From positions 496,001 through 560,000 of the forward strand of contig NZ_BEWL01000001.1 in assembly GCF_002723915.1 (NCBI RefSeq): a stretch of DNA of 64,000 nucleotides. The letters run 5' to 3'. A program made the position numbers and the translations under genes. Source of the stretch: Gluconobacter albidus. GTDB taxonomy: Bacteria; Pseudomonadota; Alphaproteobacteria; Acetobacterales; Acetobacteraceae. The notes under the pieces are model-generated. The model was not told the origin of the DNA. It was given only the letters and a program-made list of their open reading frames with translations, and ran no database searches. This document shows positions 17,289-26,716 of this stretch, in pieces. Each line of letters begins with the position of its first letter. Positions within the stretch are counted from its first letter, which is position 1.

Positions 17289-18083
17289 TTACGGCTCGCT
17301 CAAAAGGGAGTGCGTCGCAGCCTCCTGTTCCATGGCGCAGCGCGCCGCATCGGGCGCCACAGGATGCGCCTGCATCGCCAGCAGTTCACGACGCGCCGCT
17401 GCCAGATCATCCTGAAGCTCCGGGTTTGCCAGAAGCGCATCCATCAGGGACGATGCATTCAGATAGCCCGCCTGAACGTCAGATTTCCAATGTGCGCCAC
17501 AGACAATCCGGCTTTCCCCGAAGACGCGGCCGCGCTGGAGAAGCGCCGTAGCGTGCTCCGGCATCAGATGCGCCAGAAGCAGCGCCATACCATATCCCGC
17601 CGTCGTATGCCCTGAGGGATAGGACGAATGCAGCCCGAGCCCATCAGGGGACGTGCAGATCGGCAGATTCGTGCCCACGAAGGGGCGCGTGCGATGCCAG
17701 TATGTCTTGGCTTCGGATGTCCGGTGTCCAACAGCATGGCGGATGCGCTCCAGAACGCGCCTGAGATGCGGTGCCCGGGCAAGGTCGAGATCAAAACCTG
17801 CGGCACAGGAGAAATCCCGGACCAGATGCGTCGGGTCCAGATCCGCATCGCTCTGGGCCAATTGCCAGCGCGCTGTATCCTTCAGGGCGCGCGTGGCACG
17901 AAAGACCCGGTCATCGTCAAGCTGCGCTGCACTCCCTGCCACGGGAGGAGGCGCCAGAACGAGCCGCTCGTCCGGTGCTGCGTTTTCAGGAAACGCTCCG
18001 TTGTGCCGCGCTGAGGGCGCACAGGCCGAAAGGACAGTCGCACATACAAGCAAGGCAACAGGCAAACGAGGGGCAGAACGCAT
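17289..18083 (-). CDS. Class A non-specific acid phosphatase (PAP2 superfamily), lipoprotein
   Basis: A 264-residue secreted enzyme. The N-terminus MRSAPRLPVALLVCATVLSAC is a lipoprotein signal with Cys21 as lipidation site. The complete class A signature is visible: K-x6-R-P in KTYWHRTRP, PSGH in SYPSGHTTAG, and S-R-x5-H-x3-D in SRIVCGAHWKSD. The family hydrolyses phosphomonoesters in the periplasm, like PhoN of enterobacteria. A longer frame to 18257 precedes the signal sequence and is rejected. Confidence 0.9.
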   Translation of the reverse strand: MRSAPRLPVALLVCATVLSACAPSARHNGAFPENAAPDERLVLAPPPVAGSAAQLDDDRVFRATRALKDTARWQLAQSDADLDPTHLVRDFSCAAGFDLDLARAPHLRRVLERIRHAVGHRTSEAKTYWHRTRPFVGTNLPICTSPDGLGLHSSYPSGHTTAGYGMALLLAHLMPEHATALLQRGRVFGESRIVCGAHWKSDVQAGYLNASSLMDALLANPELQDDLAAARRELLAMQAHPVAPDAARCAMEQEAATHSLLSEP

Positions 18084-18228
18084 GGGCCGGAAAATCCCGT
18101 CAGAGCATTGGAACAGAATAACACTCCGTACCCTTAACGTCGGGCGCTCCTGACGCGAAGACTTTTCCGCGTGACGCCTCCATGACAGTGTCACTGCCTG
18201 AAATCCCAGAGCCCGACAGGATCGCCTC

Positions 18229-18528
18229 ATGACGTCCACTGCTCCCCGCGTCTCCATCCGCTACTGCACACAGTGCAACTGGCTGCTCCGTTCCGGCTGG
18301 ATGGCCCAGGAACTGCTTTCGACATTCGGTCAGGATCTGGGAGAAGTCGCACTGATCCCGGACACTGGTGGCCGCTTTGAAATTCATGTCAACGAAACGC
18401 TGGTCTGGGAGCGCAAGCGCGACGGAGGATTTCCCGGTCCCAAGGAACTGAAACAGCGCGTGCGGGACATCATCGCCCCTGAACGCGACCTCGGGCACAC
18501 GGACCGCCCCTCCGGCCAGCAATCCTGA
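18229..18528 (+). CDS. SelT/SelW/SelH (Rdx) family thioredoxin-fold protein
   Basis: A 99-residue protein. RYCTQCNWLLR carries the CxxC redox pair (Cys13, Cys16) at the end of the first strand, and GGRFEIHVNETLVWERKRDG followed by FPGPKELKQRVRD is the usual second half of Rdx proteins. The family are selenoprotein W homologues with Cys in place of selenocysteine; the partner is unknown. Its TGA stop abuts the stop of the response regulator gene on the other strand (TGATCA). Confidence 0.9.
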   Translation: MTSTAPRVSIRYCTQCNWLLRSGWMAQELLSTFGQDLGEVALIPDTGGRFEIHVNETLVWERKRDGGFPGPKELKQRVRDIIAPERDLGHTDRPSGQQS

Positions 18529-18909
18529 TCAGGCCATCTTCTCGAAAGCCTTCCGCACCTTATCGAGACTGTAGGGTTTGGGAACAAACAGACCGCGCAC
18601 CGGCAACCGAACCTGATCGGCGGGAATATCCGCGGAGGTGAGGATGATTTTCACGGGCGGCCAGCGCCTGCGTGCGATTTCCGCCAGTATCTGACCGTCC
18701 TCACCATCAGGCAGATGAATGTCGGCAAACAGGTAACCGATCGTCGAATCCGTCTCCAGAAACGCAATGGCCTCCGACGTCGAGCGCGCGCTCAGGGTCC
18801 TGAAACCGGCCGTCTCGAAGTAGTCTTCCGTCATCATGCGAATGAAGACGATATCTTCGACAATCAGGATCGTGGGCCGTGGGTCAGGGTCCTGGGGCAT
18901 GAAAATCAC
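18529..18909 (-). CDS. Single-domain response regulator
   Basis: A 126-residue receiver domain with no output domain. ILIVEDIVFIR has the acidic pocket, phosphoacceptor Asp63 lies in YLFADIHLPDG, Ser/Thr in ILTSAD, and the conserved Lys in FVPKPYS. It is 16 bases downstream of the HWE kinase and is probably its partner. The start is either GTG at 18909, with GGAGA close upstream, or ATG at 18900. Confidence 0.9.
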   Translation of the reverse strand: MIFMPQDPDPRPTILIVEDIVFIRMMTEDYFETAGFRTLSARSTSEAIAFLETDSTIGYLFADIHLPDGEDGQILAEIARRRWPPVKIILTSADIPADQVRLPVRGLFVPKPYSLDKVRKAFEKMA

Positions 18910-18925
18910 GGGTCTCCGGTCAGTC

Positions 18926-20995
18926 TCAGAGTGTTGCGAGCGACAGCGTCGGGGCGGTCAGGTCCGCACATAAACCCGTTGACGCATAATGAAGTTCCGT
19001 TTTTCCGTGCCGACCCAGTCCGGCCTTGAGAAGACGCACACCAAATCCGGTCCGCTCCGGCGGTGTAACCGACGGCCCGCCAGCCTCCCGCCACGTGAGC
19101 GTCATAACGGCCTCGGCGCCCGTAATCGTCCAGTTCAGGGATACCTTCCCCTGCGGAACGCTGAGCGCACCATATTTCATGGCGTTTGTCGCCAGTTCGT
19201 GCAGCACCATTGAAAAAGATGTCGCCGTATCGGGACCAAGTTTGAGAAACGGTCCCGATACCTCGACCCGGTCTTCAACGCCCAGCGGCGTCAGCACACC
19301 ACACACCAGACTGGCCAGATCGGTAGACTGCCAGTTCCGGCGCATCAGCAGATCATGCGCGGCGCTGAGGGCCACCAGACGGGACGTAAACGTCCTGAGC
19401 GGCCCCTGATCGTCCACGTTCCGAAACCCCTGATGTGCAAGGCTCTGGACGATGCTGAGCGTGTTCTTGAGGCGATGCAGGATCTCGTGATTGACGATTT
19501 CCTGCTGCGCTTCGGTATCCCATTCGTCCAGCGCCGTAAAAATCCGGTCGGCAGTCGTGCGGATGAAAGACGCTTCATCCAGCGTCCAGCCGCGCGGCGT
19601 GGCACTGTGGACGAACAGACATCCCGTCAGCTCGCCATGATCCATTTTCGGCACAACGATCTGTGCCTCCACTTCCAACGCACGGCAGGCATCCTGCTCT
19701 TCCTGCATCCAGGACGGGCTGGAGAGATCGTCCAGGATGAGAACGGCTCCACTGCGCAGGAAATCGGACGTGCGGCGAAACGTCTGGAACAGAAAATCAC
19801 CCGAAATCGGCGACACATCCGGGCTGCACCAGCCATGATCAATGGTGAAAAGTTCATCACGCACCGTAATGGTCGCAAACCCGACACGCTGGACTTCAAG
19901 CCTGCGCCCCAGAAGGCCGCATGCCTCTGCCAGCGCCTGCCTGCGCGTCGTGGCGGCACGCAGGGCGTCCTCAACCGCCAGCAGGGTGGTCAGACGACTG
20001 GTCGCGTTTTTTTCGGGGGTGATATCCTGAAGCGTTCCGATCAGCCGGATCGGACGTCCGGCCCCGTCCCTGTCCAGAACGCCCTGTCGCCGGACCCAGC
20101 GTTCCTGCCGGTTATCATCCCGGATGATGCGGTAGTCGAGTTTCAGCGGCGCCGAACCGTCCAGAAGTTCTGACAGAAGGGGAATATGTACCCTGTCGTC
20201 CTGATGCACGCGCTGGGCCCACTGCGGCGCCGTCACAATCTCGGTGACGGGCATGCCGATAATGCGACAGACTTCCGGAGAGACCGTGATATCCCCGCTG
20301 ACCAGATCGTATTCATAAATACCCACGCCACCTGCCGCACCCGCAGCCTGCTGGAGAGCATATTTTTCGCGGGCGTGCCGCCGTTCCGCATCCGCCTGCC
20401 GGGCCTCTCGGGCGACACGCTTGCGGCGGAGCTGCTGTGCGGCCAGACGCCGCTCCTGGGCGATCGTCTCCCGACGCAGTTCCATCAGGCGCATGGCCTG
20501 GCGGGCCAGAGCGGCCAGACCGTCATTTTCCCGCTCAGACAACCCCTGCGGACGGCTGTACAGATCCACGACACATAGCGTTCCAAAAGTCTCGTTTTCG
20601 GCTGTAAACAGCGGATACCCGGCATAGAACCGGAGCCCCGGCCCTCCGCAGACAAGACTGTTCTTTCGCGTTTCGGGATCGGCCATCATATCGGGGATCA
20701 CCACCGGAGCCCCTCGTGCGATGACGGCCGCACATCCGGAATTCGCCAGCGCTCCATACGTCTGGTCCGTTCCGACACGTGCGGAAAACCAGAGCTGATC
20801 TCCGTCCAGAATGCTGACCAGCGCAATGGGGGTGCGGCACAAGGCCGCCGCAGCAATGGCAAGATCGTCCAGATCGAGATCCGAAAAGGCTTCCAGATCT
20901 CCGTAAACGCCCGGTCCGGCAGCTCTGCCCGGCGGCGCAGCAGACGATGACACAGTCTCCAGATACGCCTCCTGAACAGGATCCCTGTCCTTCAT
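18926..20995 (-). CDS. HWE-family sensor histidine kinase with GAF-PAS-GAF sensors
   Basis: A 689-residue soluble kinase. Residues about 40-180 form a GAF domain (TPIALVSILDGDQLWFSARVG), followed by a coiled coil rich in Arg/Glu/Ala (about 180-220). A PAS domain (GIYEYDLVSGDITVSPEVCR) with PAC (RLIGTLQDITPEK) comes next, then a second GAF (about 335-480). The phosphoacceptor helix is HEILHRLKNTLSIVQSLAHQ, the N-box HELATNAMKYGALS, and LTWREAGGP gives the W-x-E that names HWE kinases. No membrane segments. Cotranscribed with the response regulator downstream. Confidence 0.93.
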   Translation of the reverse strand: MKDRDPVQEAYLETVSSSAAPPGRAAGPGVYGDLEAFSDLDLDDLAIAAAALCRTPIALVSILDGDQLWFSARVGTDQTYGALANSGCAAVIARGAPVVIPDMMADPETRKNSLVCGGPGLRFYAGYPLFTAENETFGTLCVVDLYSRPQGLSERENDGLAALARQAMRLMELRRETIAQERRLAAQQLRRKRVAREARQADAERRHAREKYALQQAAGAAGGVGIYEYDLVSGDITVSPEVCRIIGMPVTEIVTAPQWAQRVHQDDRVHIPLLSELLDGSAPLKLDYRIIRDDNRQERWVRRQGVLDRDGAGRPIRLIGTLQDITPEKNATSRLTTLLAVEDALRAATTRRQALAEACGLLGRRLEVQRVGFATITVRDELFTIDHGWCSPDVSPISGDFLFQTFRRTSDFLRSGAVLILDDLSSPSWMQEEQDACRALEVEAQIVVPKMDHGELTGCLFVHSATPRGWTLDEASFIRTTADRIFTALDEWDTEAQQEIVNHEILHRLKNTLSIVQSLAHQGFRNVDDQGPLRTFTSRLVALSAAHDLLMRRNWQSTDLASLVCGVLTPLGVEDRVEVSGPFLKLGPDTATSFSMVLHELATNAMKYGALSVPQGKVSLNWTITGAEAVMTLTWREAGGPSVTPPERTGFGVRLLKAGLGRHGKTELHYASTGLCADLTAPTLSLATL

Positions 20996-21071
20996 CAGAC
21001 AGATATAGCGTGTTTTCGCCGCTGCAACAATTGACCCGCCGCATCGGCCTGCATCTGGAGCAAGCTGTGGC

Positions 21072-22109
21072 TCAATTACCGCTGGAGAGGTCGATCGCAG
21101 CCAGAACCCCGTCTTCGGTCCCGAAGGCCAGCGCGCCTCCCTGAGGCGTAAAGCCCAGCGATGTCACCTTGCCGCGCTTGGTGTCCTGTCCCGAACACAG
21201 CGGCAATACGCGTTGATCGCCGCCGCCGATTTCCGCCAGAACGACCGTGCCGTCCTCATAACCCGCCGCGATGATATCTTCCTTCGGGTTCGGACAGACC
21301 GCACTGACGAAAAGCCCTGGCAGTCGCGCCAGTTCAGCCGGCGCTTTGCCCATCGGGCCACCGCCCGTGAACGGCCACAATACGATCGCATCCGCCCCGG
21401 CCGTTGCCAGCCAGCGCCCGTTACGCGTGAAGCCCATGGACTTCACCTGCTTCGGATAGCCGCTCATGCGCATGTTGTGCCCGTCCGACAGGCGCCAGCC
21501 ATGCAGGTCGTTTTCCTGCATGGACGTCACAAGCGCCTCCCCGCCCGGATGGATGGCAATCGCGATATGGCTGCCTTTCCACTCAAACGGCCGCACGCTG
21601 TCGACTCTGGCCTGCACGAACCACATCGACACACCGTTATAATGTGACGCCGCAATCCGCTTGCCCTTCGTATCGAACACGATGCCGGTCACGGTCGAGG
21701 GATGTTCCAGAACCTTGAGCGTCTGCCGCCCTTCCGCCGCACGGACCTCGATCTGCTTGCCGGACGAGAACGCCAGATGGTCCGTCGTGCTGGCCACGCA
21801 GTCGATCCAGCGACGGCCCTCATGCAGAATTTCGCTTCGTCCATCGGCAAAGGTCCGGACGAGCTTCCCGTCCTCCCCGCCCGTCAGAAACGCATCCGGC
21901 GCACAATCCTGCGCCAGACACAGCCCGCCATCATGCACGGTCACGACCGTCCAGCTTTCCGCATCCCGCAGACGGCCCCGCGGAATGAGAACAAGCTCTC
22001 CATCCACCGTCAGCGCCGCAAAGCTGTGCCCATCGCGCGAGGACACCACATGCACAATCGGGCTCTCGAACCGCCGCTCTGCGCCCCGGTCCGCCAGAAG
22101 ATCACTCAT
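21072..22109 (-). CDS. WD40 repeat protein
   Basis: A protein of about 345 residues that I read as a seven-bladed WD40 propeller, with degenerate repeats such as GRWLATAGADAIVLWPF, DIIAAGYEDGTVVLAEI and GALAFGTEDGVLAAIDL at roughly 40-residue spacing. It has no signal peptide. Two ATG codons in tandem (22112, 22109) overlap the TGA of the upstream cobW-like gene, so the pair is translationally coupled. The role is unknown; coupling suggests it helps or reports on the metallochaperone. Confidence 0.85.
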   Translation of the reverse strand: MSDLLADRGAERRFESPIVHVVSSRDGHSFAALTVDGELVLIPRGRLRDAESWTVVTVHDGGLCLAQDCAPDAFLTGGEDGKLVRTFADGRSEILHEGRRWIDCVASTTDHLAFSSGKQIEVRAAEGRQTLKVLEHPSTVTGIVFDTKGKRIAASHYNGVSMWFVQARVDSVRPFEWKGSHIAIAIHPGGEALVTSMQENDLHGWRLSDGHNMRMSGYPKQVKSMGFTRNGRWLATAGADAIVLWPFTGGGPMGKAPAELARLPGLFVSAVCPNPKEDIIAAGYEDGTVVLAEIGGGDQRVLPLCSGQDTKRGKVTSLGFTPQGGALAFGTEDGVLAAIDLSSGN

Positions 22110-23116
22110 CATCCTGCAATGCAGCTTTCAAAACCGCGCCGAAGCTGCGGACGGTTGAGATTGCGCCCGATAAACACCAGACGGGAATCCCGGCTCTCGC
22201 CCTCACGGAACGGACCGATGAAATCTCCGTCCGCCATCATATGCACGGCCTGGAACGCAAAGCGGTTCTGCTCGCCCTTGAAGTGCAGGATGCCCTTGGC
22301 CCGCAGAATGTCCGCCCCCTGCTCCTGGAGAATCGCGCCAATCCAGGCCTGAAAACGCGGCTGGTCGATCGGTTCCTTGATGCTCAGGGAAATGCTGGTG
22401 ATGCCTTCCTCGTGGGAGTGATGCTCGTTTTCCAGAAAGTCCGGCATCGTCTTGAGCGCACGCGCCAGGTCGAAGCCACCCCGGTCAAGGATATCCGTCA
22501 GCTTCACGCCGCCATGCTGCGCCTCGTGGATCTGCGCCACAGCATTGATCTTGCGCAGACGCGCCACGATGTCGCGGCGACGTTCCTCGTCTGCCAGATC
22601 GACCTTGTTCAGCACAATCACATCGGCAAACGCGATCTGGTTTACGGACTCAGGGCTTTCGTCCAGCGTCTCCATGACATTGAACGCGTCCACAACCGTC
22701 ACAACCGCGTCCAGACGCGCCTTTTCGCGAAGGTTCTCGTCCACGAAGAAGGTCTGCGCGACCGGGGCCGGATCAGCCAGTCCGGTCGTCTCGACGATGA
22801 TGCCGTCAAACCGGTTCCGACGCCGCAGCAGACTGCCCAGAATGCGGATCAGATCCCCGCGCACCGTGCAGCAGATACAGCCGTTGTTCATTTCAAACAC
22901 TTCCTCGTCAGCATCCACGACGAGGTCGTTATCAATCCCGAGTTCACCGAACTCATTCACGACAACCGCATATTTGCGGCCATGCTCGGCCGTCAGGATA
23001 TGATTGAGAAGCGTCGTCTTGCCGGCGCCAAGAAAGCCGGTCAGGACCGTTACGGGAACGGTGCCACTCCGGTCAGACGCTGCAGTCTCGCGGGTAGTAT
23101 CAGGGGTGCTGGACAT
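22109..23116 (-). CDS. CobW/COG0523 family GTP-dependent metallochaperone
   Basis: A 335-residue G3E GTPase. Walker A GFLGAGKTTLLNHIL (from residue 27), the metal-binding CICC (80-83) in MNNGCICCTVRGDL, and guanine-specificity LNKVDLAD are present. A His-rich stretch NEHHSHEEG and a C-terminal CobW_C domain (GILHFKGEQNRFAFQAVHM) follow. Family members load Zn, Co or Fe onto client proteins; Zn types are usually under Zur control. The gene is followed by the WD40 gene with overlapping stop and start. Confidence 0.92.
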   Translation of the reverse strand: MSSTPDTTRETAASDRSGTVPVTVLTGFLGAGKTTLLNHILTAEHGRKYAVVVNEFGELGIDNDLVVDADEEVFEMNNGCICCTVRGDLIRILGSLLRRRNRFDGIIVETTGLADPAPVAQTFFVDENLREKARLDAVVTVVDAFNVMETLDESPESVNQIAFADVIVLNKVDLADEERRRDIVARLRKINAVAQIHEAQHGGVKLTDILDRGGFDLARALKTMPDFLENEHHSHEEGITSISLSIKEPIDQPRFQAWIGAILQEQGADILRAKGILHFKGEQNRFAFQAVHMMADGDFIGPFREGESRDSRLVFIGRNLNRPQLRRGFESCIAG

Positions 23117-23135
23117 AAGGCCTCCGTAATCTGCC

Positions 23136-24428
23136 TTACGATATAGGCCGGACCCCGCCCGCTTGAAACCCGTTCCGTATCGGGGACGGCCGATAGGCCA
23201 GGGCTAGCCCCAGAAGCAGGAACCCCCAGCCACTCAGCGGCAGGTTCAGGAAATCCGACGTGGAGGCGATCGGCCATTCCTGAATCAGCACCGCCGCAAA
23301 CAGACCGATTGCGATCGCGTGCCCGTCCCTACCCGGCCAGATCGCCTTCAGCCATGTCGCGATCATCAGCACGAACAACAGAAGTCCCGGCACGCCGGCA
23401 TTGACCAGAGCCTGAAGATAATGGTTGTGAGGGTGCTGCACACACAAAACCATCCAGCCCCTCGCCGGTACGGCATTGGAAAGCCAGAACAGTCCGTGGA
23501 ACGTGACTGGATCCGCGCAGAAATGTCGATACGCGTCATAACCCTGACCGATCCAGGGATGCGCCTGTGCCATGACAACCGCATGGGTATAGATTTCTCC
23601 ATAAGGCGACTGGCCGAAATGCGTGAGTTGCTCGTGCGCCAGTGTCACGAGATGAAAGAAGCTGCCCGGCGAAAACAGCCGCGCCAGCAGTACCAGAACC
23701 GGCAACATCGCCGCCGCCGCCAGCGCCGCAGGACGCATGGGTCGGTACAGCACCGCACACACGCCGATCCCCAGAAGCGAGAGCACAAGCGGCATCCGCT
23801 GCCCCGCCAGTACCATGATCCCGACAGCCAAAATTGTGGCGGCACACAGCCCGAGCGTCCGCCTCAGACGACTCTGCGCCCCCTCCGCCACCGCACAGCC
23901 CACCATCAGCAGCGGCAGAACCAGCCGGGACAGCGGCGCCGCAGCTCGGGGATGTGCGTAAGGGCCCGTCAGCGTTCCATCATGAAAGCGCGGAATCCCG
24001 AACAGATTGCGCCCGAACACAGCCTGAACCAGCATCTGCACCGCAATATAAACGCCACAGGCACAGGTCAGCCACAGCACGCGCCTTCGCCAGACCACAT
24101 CCCGGAGCAGCCAACAACCCAGCGCGGCCGCCGCAAGTGGAAAACGGATCGCAAGCAGCGCCTGAACCAGCGCCCCATGTCCCGGCGACACCCACAGCGT
24201 GCACAGAACCTGCCAGCCCCACCAGCAGAACGTCGCGACAACCCAGGGCTCGCGGAACCAGCCCCATCCGCCCTGCCGCCGCCCGGTCAGGGACGAATGG
24301 AGCAGCAGAAGAACTGCCAGAAGATCAAGATCGGCCTCACCTGCCACGCGCACATGCGTCAGGGCCAGAGGCAGGACCAGGGCGGCCCATCGGCCAATCC
24401 GGGTCACGGCGGAAGGAGAGAAGCACAT
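23136..24428 (-). CDS. O-antigen ligase/polymerase-like membrane protein (Wzy_C)
   Basis: A membrane protein of about 430 residues with ten or more hydrophobic segments. The Wzy_C signature is visible: AQAHPWIGQGYDAYRHF and HPHNHYLQALVNAGVPGLLLF, as in WaaL ligases and Wzy polymerases. It probably joins glycan to lipid A-core or to a membrane carrier. The start is uncertain: ATG at 24428 has GGAG immediately upstream, and a GTG at 24467 is possible. It opens a stretch of glycan genes. Confidence 0.85.
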   Translation of the reverse strand: MCFSPSAVTRIGRWAALVLPLALTHVRVAGEADLDLLAVLLLLHSSLTGRRQGGWGWFREPWVVATFCWWGWQVLCTLWVSPGHGALVQALLAIRFPLAAAALGCWLLRDVVWRRRVLWLTCACGVYIAVQMLVQAVFGRNLFGIPRFHDGTLTGPYAHPRAAAPLSRLVLPLLMVGCAVAEGAQSRLRRTLGLCAATILAVGIMVLAGQRMPLVLSLLGIGVCAVLYRPMRPAALAAAAMLPVLVLLARLFSPGSFFHLVTLAHEQLTHFGQSPYGEIYTHAVVMAQAHPWIGQGYDAYRHFCADPVTFHGLFWLSNAVPARGWMVLCVQHPHNHYLQALVNAGVPGLLLFVLMIATWLKAIWPGRDGHAIAIGLFAAVLIQEWPIASTSDFLNLPLSGWGFLLLGLALAYRPSPIRNGFQAGGVRPIS

Positions 24429-24518
24429 CTCCAGTGGATGGAAGGTTTCCGCTTCGCATGCAACCACTTACAGTCCGAAGCGCTTTTTCGTTACTGTCTA
24501 TTTCCAATGGAGACAATC

Positions 24519-25517
24519 ATGGCATCCGACACCATCCTCATCCCCGGCATCGACACTCCCCTTTCCCGCGTGGCCCTTGGCACCTGGGCCATCGGCGGCT
24601 GGATGTGGGGCGGCCCCGACGATGACAATGGCGTCCGCACCATTCACGCGGCCCTCGACGAAGGCATCAACCTGATCGACACGGCCCCGGTCTATGGCTT
24701 CGGCCATTCCGAGGAAGTCGTCGGTCGCGCGCTGGCTGAGAAGCCCAACAAAGCCCATGTCGCCACCAAACTCGGACTGCACTGGGCCGGCGAAGACGAA
24801 AAGAACATGAAGGTTTTCCGGGACTCCCGCCCGGCCCGTATCCGCAAGGAAGTCGAAGACTCGCTGCGTCGGCTGCGTGTGGAAACGATCGACCTCGAAC
24901 AGATCCACTGGCCCGACGACAAGACCCCGATCGACGAGAGCGCCCGCGAACTCCAGAAGCTCCATCAGGAAGGCAAGATCCGCGCCCTCGGCGTCAGCAA
25001 TTTCTCGCCCGAACAGATGGACATTTTCCGCGAGGTCGCCCCGATCGCCACGATCCAACCTCCGCTGAACCTGTTCGAACGCACGATCGAAAAGGACATC
25101 CTTCCCTACGCCGAAAAGCACAATGCCGTCATTCTGGCTTACGGCGCCCTGTGTCGCGGCCTGCTGACCGGCAAGATGAGCCAGGACACGACCTTCCCCA
25201 AGGACGACCTGCGTTCGAACGATCCGAAGTTCCAGAAGCCGAACTTTGAGAACTATCTCGCAGCCGTCGAGGAGTTCAAAAAGCTCGCTGAGAAGCGTGG
25301 CAAATCCACCATGGCCTTCGCCGTCCGCTGGGTTCTCGATCAGGGTCCGGTCATCGCCCTGTGGGGTGCCCGCAAGCCCGAACAGGTCTCAGGGGTGAAG
25401 GATGTCTTCGGCTGGACCCTGACGGACGAGGAAAAGAAAGCCGTGGACGACATTCTGGCACGCCACGTGCCGAACGCCATCGACCCGACCTTCATGGCTC
25501 CCCCCCAGCGGGACTGA
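24519..25517 (+). CDS. Aldo/keto reductase, close to G. oxydans GOX1615
   Basis: A 332-residue NADPH-dependent reductase. The catalytic tetrad is visible: Asp and Tyr in LIDTAPVYGFG, Lys in VATKLGLHW and His in LEQIHWPDD. From memory, the protein is nearly colinear with GOX1615 of Gluconobacter oxydans, a crystallised enzyme described as a glycerol dehydrogenase/L-glyceraldehyde reductase; I could not check this. I chose the ATG at 24519, with GGAG seven bases upstream, over an ATG at 24507. It is convergent with the glycosyltransferase gene, five bases apart. Confidence 0.92.
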   Translation: MASDTILIPGIDTPLSRVALGTWAIGGWMWGGPDDDNGVRTIHAALDEGINLIDTAPVYGFGHSEEVVGRALAEKPNKAHVATKLGLHWAGEDEKNMKVFRDSRPARIRKEVEDSLRRLRVETIDLEQIHWPDDKTPIDESARELQKLHQEGKIRALGVSNFSPEQMDIFREVAPIATIQPPLNLFERTIEKDILPYAEKHNAVILAYGALCRGLLTGKMSQDTTFPKDDLRSNDPKFQKPNFENYLAAVEEFKKLAEKRGKSTMAFAVRWVLDQGPVIALWGARKPEQVSGVKDVFGWTLTDEEKKAVDDILARHVPNAIDPTFMAPPQRD

Positions 25518-25522
25518 GGCTC

Positions 25523-26668
25523 TTAGGATCGCGGCAGGCGCCCGGCAAATACAATCGCCGCCTGCCGCAGTTCTTCCACGCGAAGACGGGCCGCCCCGAC
25601 GTCAAACAGGGTCGCCCGCTCACGCCCTTTTGCGCCCAGCCTTACCCTCAGACCGTCATCGTCCATCAGACGGTTCAGGGCCTGCTCCAGCGCCCCTGGA
25701 TCGTCCGGTGCCGCCAGAAGCGCCGCGTCCCCGACCAGATCAGACAACGCGCCCACAGGCGACGCCACAACCGCGGCGCCACACCCCATAGCTTCCAGCG
25801 CGGTCATGCCGAATGGCTCCTGCCAGCGACTCGGCACCACAACAATCGCGGCCTCCGCCATTGCGTCCAAAACCGCGTCATGAGGCCGATATCCCGTCAT
25901 CATGACCCCGGCAGCTGCCGCCAGCGGCCGAAGCTGCTTCAGATAAGGCGTTTCCGGAGAGTCTGGCCCGAACCGATCCGCCCCCATGATAACAGCCTGC
26001 CATTCCGGATGAGACGCCCGGATGTGCCCCCAGGCGCGCACGAACGCATCCACGCCCTTGTCCGCCACAACCCGCCCGGCAAACAGGACTGTCTTCTCCC
26101 GGTCTCGCGAAACCGGGAGTACGGACAGATCAAGGCAGTTAGGCTGCACTTCAGTCCGGATCGGACCGCAGCCTTCCCTGAAACGCTGGATGACCCAAGC
26201 CGAAACGCCACAAACCAATACATGCCGCGCCAGAGCCTCACGCTGCCGGACCGACCGTGCCCCTCGCATCCCGCAGGGATCATTATGCAGAACCAGACGG
26301 ACCGGCCCGAACCGTGCCAGAAAACGTGCCAGATCGGGCCGATTGTGAACTTCCGTCAAAGCCGGCTGGTACGACCGCATCATGGCCACGCACGCCAGCC
26401 GCAGACGCCAGGCGTGCGGCAGAGGAACCCGCGGCAGGACTAACGGCCGATATTGCCCGCCAGACAGAGGCACGCCTACCGCTCCGTTGCCCGCCACATG
26501 GTCCCCGGCGCTGGCGAGCCGGCTGACCAACAGGGAGATTGCCCCCGCATGGCCCGCTTCGTAACGCTCGCGGGGCGGCAGGATGGTCAGAATCCGCGCA
26601 TGAATCGTGTCATATTCGTTCTCAGCAACATTTTGTTGCAGTTTGAGCGATTCCTGACTGTTCGACAT
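25523..26668 (-). CDS. Glycosyltransferase family 4
   Basis: A 381-residue GT-B glycosyltransferase. The C-terminal donor-binding half has TVLFAGRVVADKGVDAFVRA, VVVPSRWQEPFGMTALEAMG (the E-x7-E motif) and GALSDLVGDAALL. The N-terminal acceptor half is less conserved. The substrate cannot be assigned. The start at 26668 is one of several possibilities and the first 20 residues do not look like the family. The gene is divergent from the GGDEF-EAL gene, with only 48 bases between the starts. Confidence 0.88.
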   Translation of the reverse strand: MSNSQESLKLQQNVAENEYDTIHARILTILPPRERYEAGHAGAISLLVSRLASAGDHVAGNGAVGVPLSGGQYRPLVLPRVPLPHAWRLRLACVAMMRSYQPALTEVHNRPDLARFLARFGPVRLVLHNDPCGMRGARSVRQREALARHVLVCGVSAWVIQRFREGCGPIRTEVQPNCLDLSVLPVSRDREKTVLFAGRVVADKGVDAFVRAWGHIRASHPEWQAVIMGADRFGPDSPETPYLKQLRPLAAAAGVMMTGYRPHDAVLDAMAEAAIVVVPSRWQEPFGMTALEAMGCGAAVVASPVGALSDLVGDAALLAAPDDPGALEQALNRLMDDDGLRVRLGAKGRERATLFDVGAARLRVEELRQAAIVFAGRLPRS

Positions 26669-26716
26669 TTCCAGTTTCTTAACAGAAGCCGAGGCATCTT
26701 ACCTCGAGATTAAAGG

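Noticed and set aside
23319-24518. Long N-terminal extension of the aldo/keto reductase frame
   Set aside because: It runs opposite the O-antigen ligase-like gene, is Arg/Gln/Pro-rich, and the GOX1615-like protein starts at 24519 behind a good ribosome-binding site.
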